Notes: a model not told the origin generated them from the letters alone. Shown: positions 1-8,160, counted from the first letter of the stretch. The stretch is 64,000 nucleotides of DNA from Nonomuraea aurantiaca (GCF_020215705.1 NZ_JAIWNB010000008.1:310001-374000); one strand, 5' to 3'. A program made the numbers and translations.

Positions 1-271
1 GCTCTCCTGTTCCCCCCAATCGTGTTCTCCCAATCGTCGTCCCCCGGAACCGTGCCTCGAGCCCTCCCATGACCGGCCGTACCTCGGGCTTGCGGCCCGT
101 CGATCCCGCCATCAGCGCAAGCGCGAGCAGGACGGCCACGGAGATGAGGAAGACGGCCAGGAACGCCAGAATGAGGACGATCACCAGCGAGGCGATCGTG
201 CTGAGCACTGCCAACATCAGCCGGAGATGCCCCGAGAACCGCCACTTATGCGCGAGATTCGGGTAGATCAC
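1..271 (-). CDS. small membrane protein, partial at window edge
   Basis: An open reading frame on the minus strand begins at GTG 271 and runs off the left edge without a stop, giving about 90 residues. The first dozen residues are polar and basic. They are followed by a very hydrophobic stretch of roughly 38 residues rich in Leu, Val, Ala and Ile, long enough for one long or two short membrane spans, then a basic Gly/Arg-rich tail. It starts 14 bp after the stop of the Ppx/GppA gene on the same strand, so it is probably the next gene of that operon. There is no clear ribosome binding site, so the start is uncertain. I do not recognise the family. Confidence 0.45.
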   Translation of the reverse strand, partial: MIYPNLAHKWRFSGHLRLMLAVLSTIASLVIVLILAFLAVFLISVAVLLALALMAGSTGRKPEVRPVMGGLEARFRGTTIGRTRLGGTGE

Positions 272-284
272 GGTTACCGCGACG

Positions 285-1223
285 TCACACCGGCCGACTG
301 GGCAGCATGTCGAGGCGACGCAGGATGACCCCCTCGCGCAGCGCCCAGGGACAGACGTCCAGCCGGTCGACCTCGAAGAGGTCCATGGTCGCGTGGGCCA
401 CGATGGCCCCCGCGGCCAGCTGCGCGGCCCGCCCGTCGGACACGCCGGACAGCGCGGCCCGCTCGGCGGAGCTCATCGTGGTCAGCTTGACGGCCCACTC
501 GGCCATGTCCTGCCGCGACAGCGACCGGGAGACATAGAGGCCGTCGTTGGTGGGCGCGGCCCCGGCGATCCTGGCCAGCTGCTTGAAGGTCTTGGAGGTG
601 GCCACGGCCCGGTTGGGCTCGCCGTATCGGACGACGTCGCCGACCGTGCGGGCGATCTGGGCGCGTACGTGCCGGCGCAGGTTGCGGACCTCGTCGGCGG
701 ACGGCGGGTCGGAGGCGAACCAGCTGCGGGTGAGCCGCCCCGCGCCCAGCGGCAGCGAGACGGCCACGTCGGGCTCCTCGTCGACCCCGGCGGCGATCTC
801 CAGCGAGCCGCCCCCGATGTCGAAGGCGAGCATCCGCCCCGACGACCAGCCGAACCAGCGCCGCACGGCCAGGAACGTCAGCCTGGCCTCGTCGCTGCCG
901 GACAGGACCTCGATGTGCACGCCGCAGCGGTCGTTGATCTGGGCGAGCACGTGCTCGCCGTTGGCGGCCTCGCGCACGGCCGAGGTGGCGAAGGCCAGGA
1001 AGTTCTCGACGCCTTTGTCCTCGGCGATGCTCAGCGCCTCCTCGACGAACTCACCGAGCCGCTCGATGCCCTCGGCGGACAGCTCGTTGCGCTCGTCGAG
1101 GTGCTCGGTCAGCCGCAGCTCCTCCTTGTGCGAGTAGGCGGGCAGGGGCCGCGCGCCGCGGTGGGCATCGACGACGAGTAGGTGGACGGTGTTCGAGCCG
1201 ATGTCCAGCACGCCGAGTCGCAT
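285..1223 (-). CDS. Ppx/GppA family phosphatase (exopolyphosphatase-like)
   Basis: A 312-residue single-domain member of the Ppx/GppA branch of the ASKHA fold, which hydrolyses polyphosphate or the gamma phosphate of pppGpp in the cytoplasm. Visible motifs are the N-terminal phosphate-1 loop (LDIGSNTVHLLVVD), the acidic SGSDEARLTFLAVRR segment, and the second phosphate loop FDIGGGSLEIA near residue 150. The length matches the short actinobacterial Ppx1-type proteins, which lack the C-terminal HD-like domain of E. coli Ppx. It diverges from the MurG-like gene across about 98 bp. Whether the substrate is polyphosphate or pppGpp cannot be read from the sequence. Confidence 0.9.
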   Translation of the reverse strand: MRLGVLDIGSNTVHLLVVDAHRGARPLPAYSHKEELRLTEHLDERNELSAEGIERLGEFVEEALSIAEDKGVENFLAFATSAVREAANGEHVLAQINDRCGVHIEVLSGSDEARLTFLAVRRWFGWSSGRMLAFDIGGGSLEIAAGVDEEPDVAVSLPLGAGRLTRSWFASDPPSADEVRNLRRHVRAQIARTVGDVVRYGEPNRAVATSKTFKQLARIAGAAPTNDGLYVSRSLSRQDMAEWAVKLTTMSSAERAALSGVSDGRAAQLAAGAIVAHATMDLFEVDRLDVCPWALREGVILRRLDMLPSRPV

Positions 1224-1309
1224 GGGGAAACGCTACCGGTCGGCAGCCTGTCCGGCGAAGCCGAGCCCCAAGTGACCGAGCGGCGCGACGACCTTTCCCG
1301 CCGGGGCCC

Positions 1310-1315
1310 TAGTCT
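1310..1315 (+). promoter_or_regulatory. -10 element of a probable leaderless promoter
   Basis: TAGTCT lies six bases before the ATG at 1322, and no Shine-Dalgarno sequence is visible. This is the usual layout of a leaderless actinobacterial transcript whose first base is the A of the start codon. The -35 region (about 1287-1292) is poor. Confidence 0.4.
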
Positions 1316-1321
1316 GATCGC

Positions 1322-2452
1322 ATGTCACGAACCCTGCGACTGTTGATCACCGGCGGCGGCACCGGCGGTCACACCTATCCGGCCCTGACGACCCTGTCGG
1401 CCGTCCAGCGACGTCAGGTGCCGCACGACGTGCTCTGGGTGGGCACCGCCAACGGCCTGGAAGCCAGGATCACCACCGAGCACGGCATCCCGTTCAAGGC
1501 CATCACCACCGGAAAGCTGCGGCGCCGGCCCAACCTCAAGGAGCTCGGCACCAACGTCGCCGACGTGTTCCGCATCCCGGTGGGCGTGGTCCAGGCGATC
1601 GGGCACGCCGCCCGCTACCTGCCCGACGTGGTGCTGTCGACCGGGGGTTACGTGGCGGTGCCGATCGGTGTGGCGGCCAAGCTGATCCGCCGCCCGCTGG
1701 TGATGCACGAGCAGACCACGGTGGTGGGGCTGGCCAACCGGATCCTGGCCAGGCTGGCGACGCGGATCGCGCTGTCGCACGAGTCGTCGCTCGAATACCT
1801 GCCGCCGTCGGCGCGCGCCAAGGCCGTGGTGACCGGCAATCCGATCAGGCCGGAGCTGCTGCAGGGCAACCGGGCCGCGGCGTACGACCTGTTCGGGCTG
1901 ACGTTCGAGGTGCCGCTGATCTACGTGACGGGCGGCGCGCAGGGTAGCAAGCAGATCAACACGCTGATCGCGGAGATCCTGCCGCGGCTGCTGCCGCACG
2001 CCCAGATCGTGCACCAGTGCGGGCCGGCGTGGATCGACCAGATGCGCGCCATCGAGCTACCGCCGGACCTGGCCGACCGCTACCACCCGGTGCCGTACGT
2101 GGGCTCGGAGCTGGCCGATCTGTTCGCCGCGGCCGACGTGGTGATCTCGCGCAGCGGCGCCGGCACGGTGTCCGAGCTGACCGCCATCGGCCGGCCGTCG
2201 GTGCTGATCCCGCTGATCCCGACCGGCGGCGACGAGCAGCGCAAGAACGCCGGCTACCTGGCCTCGGCGGGCGCGGCCCGCGCGCTGCTGGAGCCGCGCC
2301 CGACGGGCGAGCAGCTGCTGGCCGAGCTGATGCCGCTGCTGGCCGACCCGGGCCTGCGCGGGGCGATGGCCGAGGCGGCGCGCAAGCTGGGCCGGATCGA
2401 CGCGGCCGACGCTCTGTGCGACGTGCTGCTGGAGGCAGCGCACATCCGGTAG
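1322..2452 (+). CDS. MurG-like GT28 glycosyltransferase paralogue
   Basis: A 376-residue two-Rossmann GT-B protein of the MurG family, which transfers GlcNAc from UDP-GlcNAc to lipid I at the inner membrane face. Diagnostic elements in order are the N-terminal loop GGGTGGHTYPAL (canonical MurG reads GGGTAGHxxPAL), the STGGYVAVP and HEQ motifs of the acceptor half, TGNPIRPE at the domain junction, the C-terminal GGAQGS loop and the donor-binding SRSGAGTVSE segment. Normal murG lies in the division/cell-wall cluster between ftsW and murC, and none of those genes is here. This is therefore likely a second, specialised copy. It could act on an alternative acceptor or in a modified wall. It is probably transcribed without a leader. 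Confidence 0.8.
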   Translation: MSRTLRLLITGGGTGGHTYPALTTLSAVQRRQVPHDVLWVGTANGLEARITTEHGIPFKAITTGKLRRRPNLKELGTNVADVFRIPVGVVQAIGHAARYLPDVVLSTGGYVAVPIGVAAKLIRRPLVMHEQTTVVGLANRILARLATRIALSHESSLEYLPPSARAKAVVTGNPIRPELLQGNRAAAYDLFGLTFEVPLIYVTGGAQGSKQINTLIAEILPRLLPHAQIVHQCGPAWIDQMRAIELPPDLADRYHPVPYVGSELADLFAAADVVISRSGAGTVSELTAIGRPSVLIPLIPTGGDEQRKNAGYLASAGAARALLEPRPTGEQLLAELMPLLADPGLRGAMAEAARKLGRIDAADALCDVLLEAAHIR

Positions 2453-2456
2453 CCCC

Positions 2457-3395
2457 TCAGGGGTCCAGGTAGCGGAAGGCCTCGTGGGCGGAGCGCACGC
2501 TCCGCCGCAGCGCCCGCTCCAGCTGGTCGGCGTCCTCCGCGAGCTTGGTGATCTCCGGTACGGCGAAACCGTCCGCGCCCGACTCCGAGACCAGCTCCTC
2601 ATACTGGTGGATCCGGCCCCGCAGCTCCTCGATCTGATGGTGAGCCCGGTAGGCGCGCTCGGCGTCGGCCACGTTGGCGGCGTACCGTTCCAACGCCTCC
2701 ACCCGGGCCACGACGGCCTCCTCGCTGCTGTCGAGCGCCCGGGCGAGCGGCTCGGCCACGGCGGCGACCTCCGGGGAGTTCACCTCCGACATGGTCTCGC
2801 GGTGCTTGGTCCGCAGCGCCGACAGCTTGGCCAGCAGCCGGGCGATCTCCCACTCCTGGGCGGGCAGCATCACGGCGTTGCGCACGTCGTCCAGCAGTCC
2901 TTCGACGTTGACCGCCGAGTGCGTCACCGTGGCGACGGCCCGCCTGGCGCGGGCGAGCAGCCTGCGGGAGGACTCGTCGAGGTCGGCGGCGAGCACGTAG
3001 CGGCCCTCGTACCAGCGCAGCTGCTCGTAGGTCTCCCGGTCCACGGCCATCTCCTCGTCCTCGTCGAGGTCCTTGCGGAGGAAGACCACGAGCAGGACGG
3101 GGATGGCGATGAGGCTGAGCAGCAGCAGGCCGCCCGCCCGGTAGGTGTGCGTCCCGGACAGCAGCAGGGACATCGCCATCAGCGCGATCGCCGCGAGGGC
3201 CACGCGCCCGGCCTTGCCGGACGCCCTGGACGGCAGGGGGTCGGGCGCCCAGCCGCGCCGCATGCGGATCAGGAGATGCTCGTTCTCCGTGATCAGCTGG
3301 GCGTCATCCTCCGGGACATCTGGATCGACCACCACATCCGCCACGAAAACGGATTTTATGGGATTGTCACCCGGAGAGGTGTTGAAACGTGTCAT
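2457..3395 (-). CDS. membrane protein with C-terminal coiled-coil, paralogue 1
   Basis: A 312-residue protein of unknown function. A short cytoplasmic N-terminus precedes two hydrophobic spans (about residues 63-82 and 88-108). An acidic linker leads into a long helical, charged domain rich in Arg, Glu and Ala heptads. The segment AVMLPAQEWEIARLLAKL and the ending SAHEAFRYLDP are shared almost unchanged with the next gene upstream, at 3445-4359. The two lie in tandem 49 bp apart in the same orientation, so this is a local duplication. Two membrane helices plus a cytosolic coiled coil suggest a scaffold or sensor of the membrane, but nothing in the sequence assigns a partner. Confidence 0.75.
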   Translation of the reverse strand: MTRFNTSPGDNPIKSVFVADVVVDPDVPEDDAQLITENEHLLIRMRRGWAPDPLPSRASGKAGRVALAAIALMAMSLLLSGTHTYRAGGLLLLSLIAIPVLLVVFLRKDLDEDEEMAVDRETYEQLRWYEGRYVLAADLDESSRRLLARARRAVATVTHSAVNVEGLLDDVRNAVMLPAQEWEIARLLAKLSALRTKHRETMSEVNSPEVAAVAEPLARALDSSEEAVVARVEALERYAANVADAERAYRAHHQIEELRGRIHQYEELVSESGADGFAVPEITKLAEDADQLERALRRSVRSAHEAFRYLDP

Positions 3396-3444
3396 ACGGC
3401 CAGGTGCGACTGCCGCGACGTGTGCCTGCGCGCGGGTTCCGGCC

Positions 3445-4359
3445 TCAGCCTTCCAGATGGCGGAACGCCTCGTGCGCCGAGCTCACGCTCCTGCGCAGCA
3501 GCCGCTCCAGGCTGTCGGCGTCCTCGGCGAGCCTCTCGATCTCGGGTACGGCCAGCGCGTCGGCGCCCGACTCGGCCAGGAGCTCCTCGTAGCGCGGCAG
3601 CCGGGCCCGCAGCTCCTCGATCTGGCCGCGGGCGTGGTAGGCGCGCTCGGCTTCGGCGACGTGCCCGGCGTAACGTTCCAGTGCCTCGACGCGGGCCACC
3701 ACCGCGGCCTCGCTGGTGACCAGGGCGCGGTCGAGCGGCTCGATCACCGCCGCGACCTCCGGTGCGATGCCGCGGGCCAGTAACTCCTTGTGCTCGCCGC
3801 GCAGGGCCGCGAGCTTGGCCAGCAGCCGGGCGATCTCCCACTCCTGCTCCGGCAGCATCACGGCGTTGCGCGCGTCGTCCAGCAGTCCTTCGGCGTTGAC
3901 GTGGGAGCGTAACACGGCGCCGATCGCCCGCTGCGCCCTGGCCAGCACCACCTTGGCCTCCGCGTCGAAGTCGTCGGCCAGCAGGTAGCGCCCGTCGTAC
4001 CAGCGGGCCCGCTCGTAGACACCGCGCTCGTAGACACCGCGCTCGTAGGGGCGATCGTGCGGCGACACCTCGTTGATGGAGGCGATCTTGACGAGCACGA
4101 CGAAGACGAAGCCGCCCAGCAGCACGAAGCCGATCGGCTTCACCGGGGAGGCCAGCAGCGCGGACATCAGCGCGACGACCAGGGGCGTGGCGGCGAGCAG
4201 CGCCAGGCTCGACGGCCAGCGCCGCTCGACCGGCTGCACGACAGGGGGCACCCAGCCCGCTCTGATCCTGGACAGGAGCGGGGCGTTCGCACGCAGCATT
4301 CCGGCGACCTCCGGGGGTACTCCCGGATCGACGACCACACCCACGCTCTGTCCTGGCAC
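3445..4359 (-). CDS. membrane protein with C-terminal coiled-coil, paralogue 2
   Basis: A 304-residue paralogue of the neighbouring 312-residue protein with the same plan: short N-terminus containing VVVDPGVPPE, two membrane spans, a linker and an alpha-helical C-terminal domain (AVMLPEQEWEIARLLAKL, ending SAHEAFRHLEG). The linker carries a direct repeat YERGVYERGVYERA, encoded by a repeated 15-base unit near 4010-4050 that is absent from paralogue 1. The start is GTG 4359; a second GTG 15 bases downstream is also possible. It is the first gene of the pair and its promoter must lie in the gap at 4360-4456. Function unknown. Confidence 0.72.
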   Translation of the reverse strand: MPGQSVGVVVDPGVPPEVAGMLRANAPLLSRIRAGWVPPVVQPVERRWPSSLALLAATPLVVALMSALLASPVKPIGFVLLGGFVFVVLVKIASINEVSPHDRPYERGVYERGVYERARWYDGRYLLADDFDAEAKVVLARAQRAIGAVLRSHVNAEGLLDDARNAVMLPEQEWEIARLLAKLAALRGEHKELLARGIAPEVAAVIEPLDRALVTSEAAVVARVEALERYAGHVAEAERAYHARGQIEELRARLPRYEELLAESGADALAVPEIERLAEDADSLERLLRRSVSSAHEAFRHLEG

Positions 4360-4456
4360 CCTGGCGCCCCCAACGCTCGTGATGTCCGGATACTACGTAA
4401 CATTTCGCCGGAGCGGCAGCCTCGCCGAGGACAGTCCGGGAAACCGCCGGTCGCGC

Positions 4457-4777
4457 TCACCGATCGCTTCCATGATCGACAGCCCCCGGACCAGGGCTCT
4501 TGTGCGGGGCCGGCTCAGCGCGGGATGTTCCGGTAGCGGTGGTGCTGGCGGCGGTGAAGAGCCCGGCCATCGGGCCCGATTTGACGGCCAGCGACCCGAG
4601 CGCGTCGGCGGTCTCCCCGCCGTCCGCGTCCCACCTGGCGAAGTAGCGCGCCGCCTCGCGGTCGAGTTCGCGGTAGTAGCCGCGGATGCGGGCGATGCTG
4701 CTCAGGTACAGCACGTTCTGCACCCCGGTGTCGACGAGCCGGGCCGTGGTGAACACGCCCAGCTTGTCCGCCTCGAT
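4457..4777 (-). pseudogene. remnant of a small conserved protein (N-terminus missing)
   Basis: Directly after the TAG stop of the NmrA-like gene, without a single spacer base, an open frame continues with IEADKLGVFTTARLVDTG and then the segment SIARIRGYYRELDREAARYF, ending at 4457. RIRxYYxELxxEAxRYF reads like a conserved motif from the middle of a larger membrane-associated actinobacterial protein. The only usable start here is a GTG inside the segment (4756), and no membrane helix remains. The simplest reading is that the 5' part was lost in a deletion that fused the leftover to the end of the upstream gene. A short genuine gene starting at GTG 4756 (99 residues) is the alternative. Confidence 0.4.
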
Positions 4778-5608
4778 CTACCGGAAGGCGTCGGAGTGTG
4801 CCTGCGCCCACTGTTCGAAGGTGCGGGGCGGGTGTCCCGTCACCTCCTGAACGGTCGGCAGGACCTGGGACTCGTCGAGTGTGCCGTCGACGTAGAAGCT
4901 GAAGAAGGCGTCGACGTACTCGACGGGCATGGTCGCCTCCATCTGTGCCCGCGCCTCCTCGTCCGGCAGTCCCTCGCAGCGCAGGTCCCTGCCCAGCACC
5001 TTGGCCAGCACGGCGACCTGGTCGGCGGGCAGCAGCGAGTCCGGGCCGGTCAGCTCGTAGATCCGGCCCTCGTGCCCGTCGCCCGTCAGCGCCAGGGCCG
5101 CGACCGCCGCGATGTCGGCGGGGTCGATGGCGGCGGCCGCCACCCCGGCGAACGGTACGCGCACCACGTCGCCGGCCTGAAGCTGCGGCAGCCAGCGCAG
5201 CGCATTGGACATGAACGCCCTGGGGCGCAGGAAGGTCCAGGGCACACCCGCCTCCCGCGTAGCCTGCTCGGACAGCGCCATGTAGCGGGAGACCGCGTTG
5301 CTCATGTCCGCCTGCTCGGCCGAGCCGCCCGACAGCAGCACGACCCGTTCCACCCCCGCCCGCCGTATCTGGGCCAGCAGTCCGGGCATGTCCGCATATC
5401 CCGGCAGCAAGAACACCCCTCGCACGCCGTTCAGGGCATCAGTCAGGCTGCCGGGCTCGTTCAGGTCGCCGGTGACGGGCTGGACGCCGGGCGGCAACGT
5501 GGCGGCCCGCGGATCGCGTACGAGCGCGCGCACCCCCTGCCCGGCCTGAGCCAGAGCGGCCACCAGTGCCGATCCGACATTGCCGGTGGCGCCGGTCACT
5601 AAGATCAT
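4778..5608 (-). CDS. NmrA-like NAD(P)-binding protein (atypical SDR)
   Basis: A 276-residue Rossmann protein starting MILVTGATGNVGSAL, the glycine-rich dinucleotide loop of NmrA/HSCARG-type atypical short-chain dehydrogenases. A serine-rich VVLLSGGSA strand follows; there is no YxxxK pair, as in other NmrA proteins, which often act as redox sensors or quinone reductases rather than dehydrogenases. I chose ATG 5608 because GGAG sits five bases upstream; longer starts lack a binding site. Codon 3 is TTA, a rare leucine codon in this GC-rich DNA, so translation may depend on a bldA-like tRNA. It lies 29 bp after a four-helix membrane protein gene, in one operon. Confidence 0.8.
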   Translation of the reverse strand: MILVTGATGNVGSALVAALAQAGQGVRALVRDPRAATLPPGVQPVTGDLNEPGSLTDALNGVRGVFLLPGYADMPGLLAQIRRAGVERVVLLSGGSAEQADMSNAVSRYMALSEQATREAGVPWTFLRPRAFMSNALRWLPQLQAGDVVRVPFAGVAAAAIDPADIAAVAALALTGDGHEGRIYELTGPDSLLPADQVAVLAKVLGRDLRCEGLPDEEARAQMEATMPVEYVDAFFSFYVDGTLDESQVLPTVQEVTGHPPRTFEQWAQAHSDAFR

Positions 5609-5637
5609 CATTTCTCCCATCAGGTCATCGACTTGTG

Positions 5638-6042
5638 CTATGCCCCACCGGCAAGGCCCACGGCCAGGGCGATCAGCGCGGCGGCGAGGAGCAGGCCCCC
5701 GCCTCGGGTGAGCATCGTGCCGGACGAGCGGGCCCCCGGCTCGCCGACGGCCAGGTGCAGGAAGAACCCACCCGATTGCGCCAGCACCCCCACCAGCAGG
5801 ACACCGCCGGCCAGCCACTCCAGCCCGTCGGAGAAACCGGCGCGGGGCAGGTAGAGCAGGTACACCAGGGACAGCAGCAGCAGCACTCCGGCGTGCGCGT
5901 GGCCGGCGCGGAAGAACCGCTCGCGTAACTCGCCCAGCCTGCCGCGATCGGTGGTGATGAAGCGCAGCAGCGCGTGCCCGCCGAACTCGACCGTGACCAG
6001 CGAGGCGATCGCGATGATCGGCAAAACCTCGGTGGGCTCCAT
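5638..6042 (-). CDS. four-helix membrane protein of unknown function
   Basis: A 134-residue integral membrane protein with four predicted helices (about residues 5-25, 48-67, 78-98 and 112-132). A basic first loop leads to the motif RAGHAHAGVLLLLSLVY at the second helix, whose two histidines next to the membrane could bind heme or metal; that is inference only. The start is ATG 6042, four bases after a clean AGGGAG site; an upstream ATG at 6114 would add an unlikely Arg/His-rich leader. It is the first gene of an operon with the NmrA-like reductase and diverges from the histidine kinase. Confidence 0.65.
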   Translation of the reverse strand: MEPTEVLPIIAIASLVTVEFGGHALLRFITTDRGRLGELRERFFRAGHAHAGVLLLLSLVYLLYLPRAGFSDGLEWLAGGVLLVGVLAQSGGFFLHLAVGEPGARSSGTMLTRGGGLLLAAALIALAVGLAGGA

Positions 6043-6165
6043 CAGGCTCCCTGCTCTTGTACGGCCATGACGCAGGTCATGGTGAACGGATGTCCGCTCA
6101 GGTGATCTCCCCAAAGGGTGACAGCGACCGAGAAGGCGCCGATAGTGTCCCTGTAATCAGGCGGT

Positions 6166-6180
6166 TATGCATTTTGCATA
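6166..6180. promoter_or_regulatory. palindrome in kinase/membrane-protein divergent region
   Basis: TATGCA-TTT-TGCATA is a perfect 6-base inverted repeat in an AT-rich patch, 19 bases before the TTG start of the kinase at 6199. It is a candidate operator or overlaps the -10 region. GGGAG at 6188-6192 provides the kinase ribosome binding site. Confidence 0.35.
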
Positions 6181-6198
6181 GTTCATCGGGAGATCGGG

Positions 6199-8160
6199 TT
6201 GGCACGGACCGCTGACGACCTCCCGCTGCGGGTCGCCCAGGGCATGCTGTGGGCCTCGTTCGGCATCCTGGTCTACATCCGCACGATGAGCGGGGTGTCG
6301 CGCGACGCCGCCCCGCTCGCGTTGCTGCTCACCATGGCGTCGTATCCGCCGCTGATCGCGATCCTCGCGCGGCACCGGCGCCCGGCCGTCCGGTACGGGC
6401 TGCTGGCGGCCTTGGTGCTGCTCTACCTTCTGCCCTTCTTCGTGGTCGGCTCGGCGTGGGACTGGATGCCCTGGACGGTGGCCGCCGGTGTGCTCTGCGT
6501 GCTCCCGGCGCGGCCGGCCTGGCCGCTGTTCGGCCTTGTCGTGGCCGCCACCGGCACGACGGCCGCCCTGCTCGGGTACGGGGTCTACGACTCGGTCTGG
6601 TTCGTGATCGTCACGGCGGACGACGCCCTCATCGTGTTCAGCCTCGCCGCGCTCGTCAGGACGGTACGGCGGTTGCACGACGCCCAAGGAGAGCTGGCTC
6701 GGCTGGCGCTGCTCAGGGAACGCCTGCGGCTGGACGGCGAGTTGCGGAACGTCCTGGGCGGGAAACTGCGGGCGATCGCGTTCCGGATGCGGAAAGCGGC
6801 CGCGTTCCAGACGCGGGAAGCGCCGGTGGACGCCCGGCAGGACATTCGCGAGGGCGTGGGGCTCGCCCGGCGGACCTTGGCGGAGGTGCGGGCGACGGCG
6901 GGCGCCTACCGCGCCGACCCGATCGCCGAGCCCGCGGCGCGGATCGAGTCACCGCGGCTGGCGCGGTTCGTCCTGCTCGCGGTGCTGCTCATCCAGTGCG
7001 TGCTCGTGCTGCTCAACCTCTATTACTGGGAGCATGCCGCCCCGCAGACGCTCGCCTGGGCGCTGCTCGGGCTCATCGGGATCGTCATCCTGCAGGTGGC
7101 GCCGCAGACCCGGGTCACGTTCGTCGTGCAGGGTCTGCTGTTCCTGCTGCCCCTCGCGGTCATCCCCGGCTCCTGGGACCGCGTGCTGAGCTTCTTCACC
7201 GGCAAGGTGCTGCTCACGGTACGGCCGCCTCGATCGTGGGCGATCGCCGGCGCCGTCCTGGCCGGGCATCTGGCCTGGCTCCTGTACGACAGCATGACCG
7301 CCGGCACCGGCGTCCTGAACGGGCTGGCCAACTTCGGTGGTCATGTCATGCTCGCGTGGCTGGCCTACAGCCTGGGGCGCCTCAGCGGGCTGATCACCGT
7401 GCTGGACCGGGCCCGGCACGAGCTCGCCGAGGCCGCGGTACGGCGGGAACGGACCCGGATCGCGCGCGACCTGCACGACGTCCTCGGGTTCAGCCTGTCG
7501 GCGGTCGCCCTCAAGGGCGAGCTGGCCGAGCGGCTGCTGGACACCGACCCCGACCGGGCCAGGACCGAGCTCGCCTCGCTCGTGTCGCTGGTCGAACGGG
7601 CGCTGGTGGAGCTGGGGTCCATCGCCGGCGACCGGGTCGAGCTGCGGCTGGCGGCCGAGCTGGACGCGGCGCGCGAGGTGCTGACGGCCGCCGGGATCGA
7701 GGCGACGGCACGGGTCACCACCGGCCCGCTGCCGGCCGGGGTCGACACGGCGGTGGCCACCGCGCTCCGCGAGACCGTCACCAACGTCCTGCGGCACAGC
7801 CAGGCCAGGACCTGTGAGGTGACCGTCTCCGGCGGTGAGGGGCTCGTACGGTTGCGCGTCGTCAACGACGGCGCCCTGCCCGTCTCGCGGGCCGAACCGG
7901 CCACGCCGGTGGAGCCGGGGCGGCACGGCTCCGGACTCGGCAGCCTGGCGCAGCGCACCGGCGGGCGGTTGGCGGCGGTGCTCCTGCCCGGCGGCAGGTT
8001 CGAGGTGGTCGCCGAGTTCGGCTCAGACCTGACCGGACCCAGCTCAGGACCAGCCGGACCCAGCTCAGGCCCGGCGGGACCCAGCTCAGATCCAGCCGGA
8101 TTCGGTGGCGATCCGGATGGCGTCCACCCGGTTGCGAGCACCCAGCTTGGTGACGGCTGA
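6199..8160 (+). CDS. two-module sensor histidine kinase, first phosphoacceptor site degenerate
   Basis: A 653-residue membrane kinase of the NarL/DesK type. Two membrane-plus-dimerisation modules are fused. Module 1 has about five helices, then RERLRLDGELRNVLGGKLRA, which aligns with a HisKA_3 helix but has Arg183 where the phosphoacceptor His should be, and it has no ATPase domain. Module 2 (from about residue 250) has further helices, then RERTRIARDLHDVLGFSL with His426, an N-box LRETVTNVLRHS and a GSGLGSLAQRTGG G-box. The TTG start is preceded by GGGAG. The last ~45 residues (GPSSGPAG repeats onward) read through a tandem repeat into the 3' end of the opposing regulator, overlapping it by 75 bp. 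That regulator is the likely phosphotransfer partner. Confidence 0.85.
   Translation: MARTADDLPLRVAQGMLWASFGILVYIRTMSGVSRDAAPLALLLTMASYPPLIAILARHRRPAVRYGLLAALVLLYLLPFFVVGSAWDWMPWTVAAGVLCVLPARPAWPLFGLVVAATGTTAALLGYGVYDSVWFVIVTADDALIVFSLAALVRTVRRLHDAQGELARLALLRERLRLDGELRNVLGGKLRAIAFRMRKAAAFQTREAPVDARQDIREGVGLARRTLAEVRATAGAYRADPIAEPAARIESPRLARFVLLAVLLIQCVLVLLNLYYWEHAAPQTLAWALLGLIGIVILQVAPQTRVTFVVQGLLFLLPLAVIPGSWDRVLSFFTGKVLLTVRPPRSWAIAGAVLAGHLAWLLYDSMTAGTGVLNGLANFGGHVMLAWLAYSLGRLSGLITVLDRARHELAEAAVRRERTRIARDLHDVLGFSLSAVALKGELAERLLDTDPDRARTELASLVSLVERALVELGSIAGDRVELRLAAELDAAREVLTAAGIEATARVTTGPLPAGVDTAVATALRETVTNVLRHSQARTCEVTVSGGEGLVRLRVVNDGALPVSRAEPATPVEPGRHGSGLGSLAQRTGGRLAAVLLPGGRFEVVAEFGSDLTGPSSGPAGPSSGPAGPSSDPAGFGGDPDGVHPVASTQLGDG
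8021..8104. repeat. four 21-bp tandem units derived from regulator 3' end
   Basis: Units start at 8021, 8042, 8063 and 8084 with consensus gctcag-n-cc-n-gccggaccca. The fourth unit is the genuine 3' end of the DesR-like gene, with its stop TCA on this strand at 8086-8088. The three others are degenerate copies that include the stop. In the kinase frame the array encodes GPSSGPAG-type repeats. Confidence 0.8.

Noticed and set aside
69..266. A 65-codon plus-strand frame at the left edge
   Set aside because: The opposite strand encodes a continuous hydrophobic membrane segment with better composition, so this is taken as its antisense shadow.
4457..4756. Treating the RIRGYYRELDREAARYF fragment as a Pycsar-type effector
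   Set aside because: No membrane helices or nucleotide cyclase partner are present; only a short motif remains, so no defence function can be claimed.
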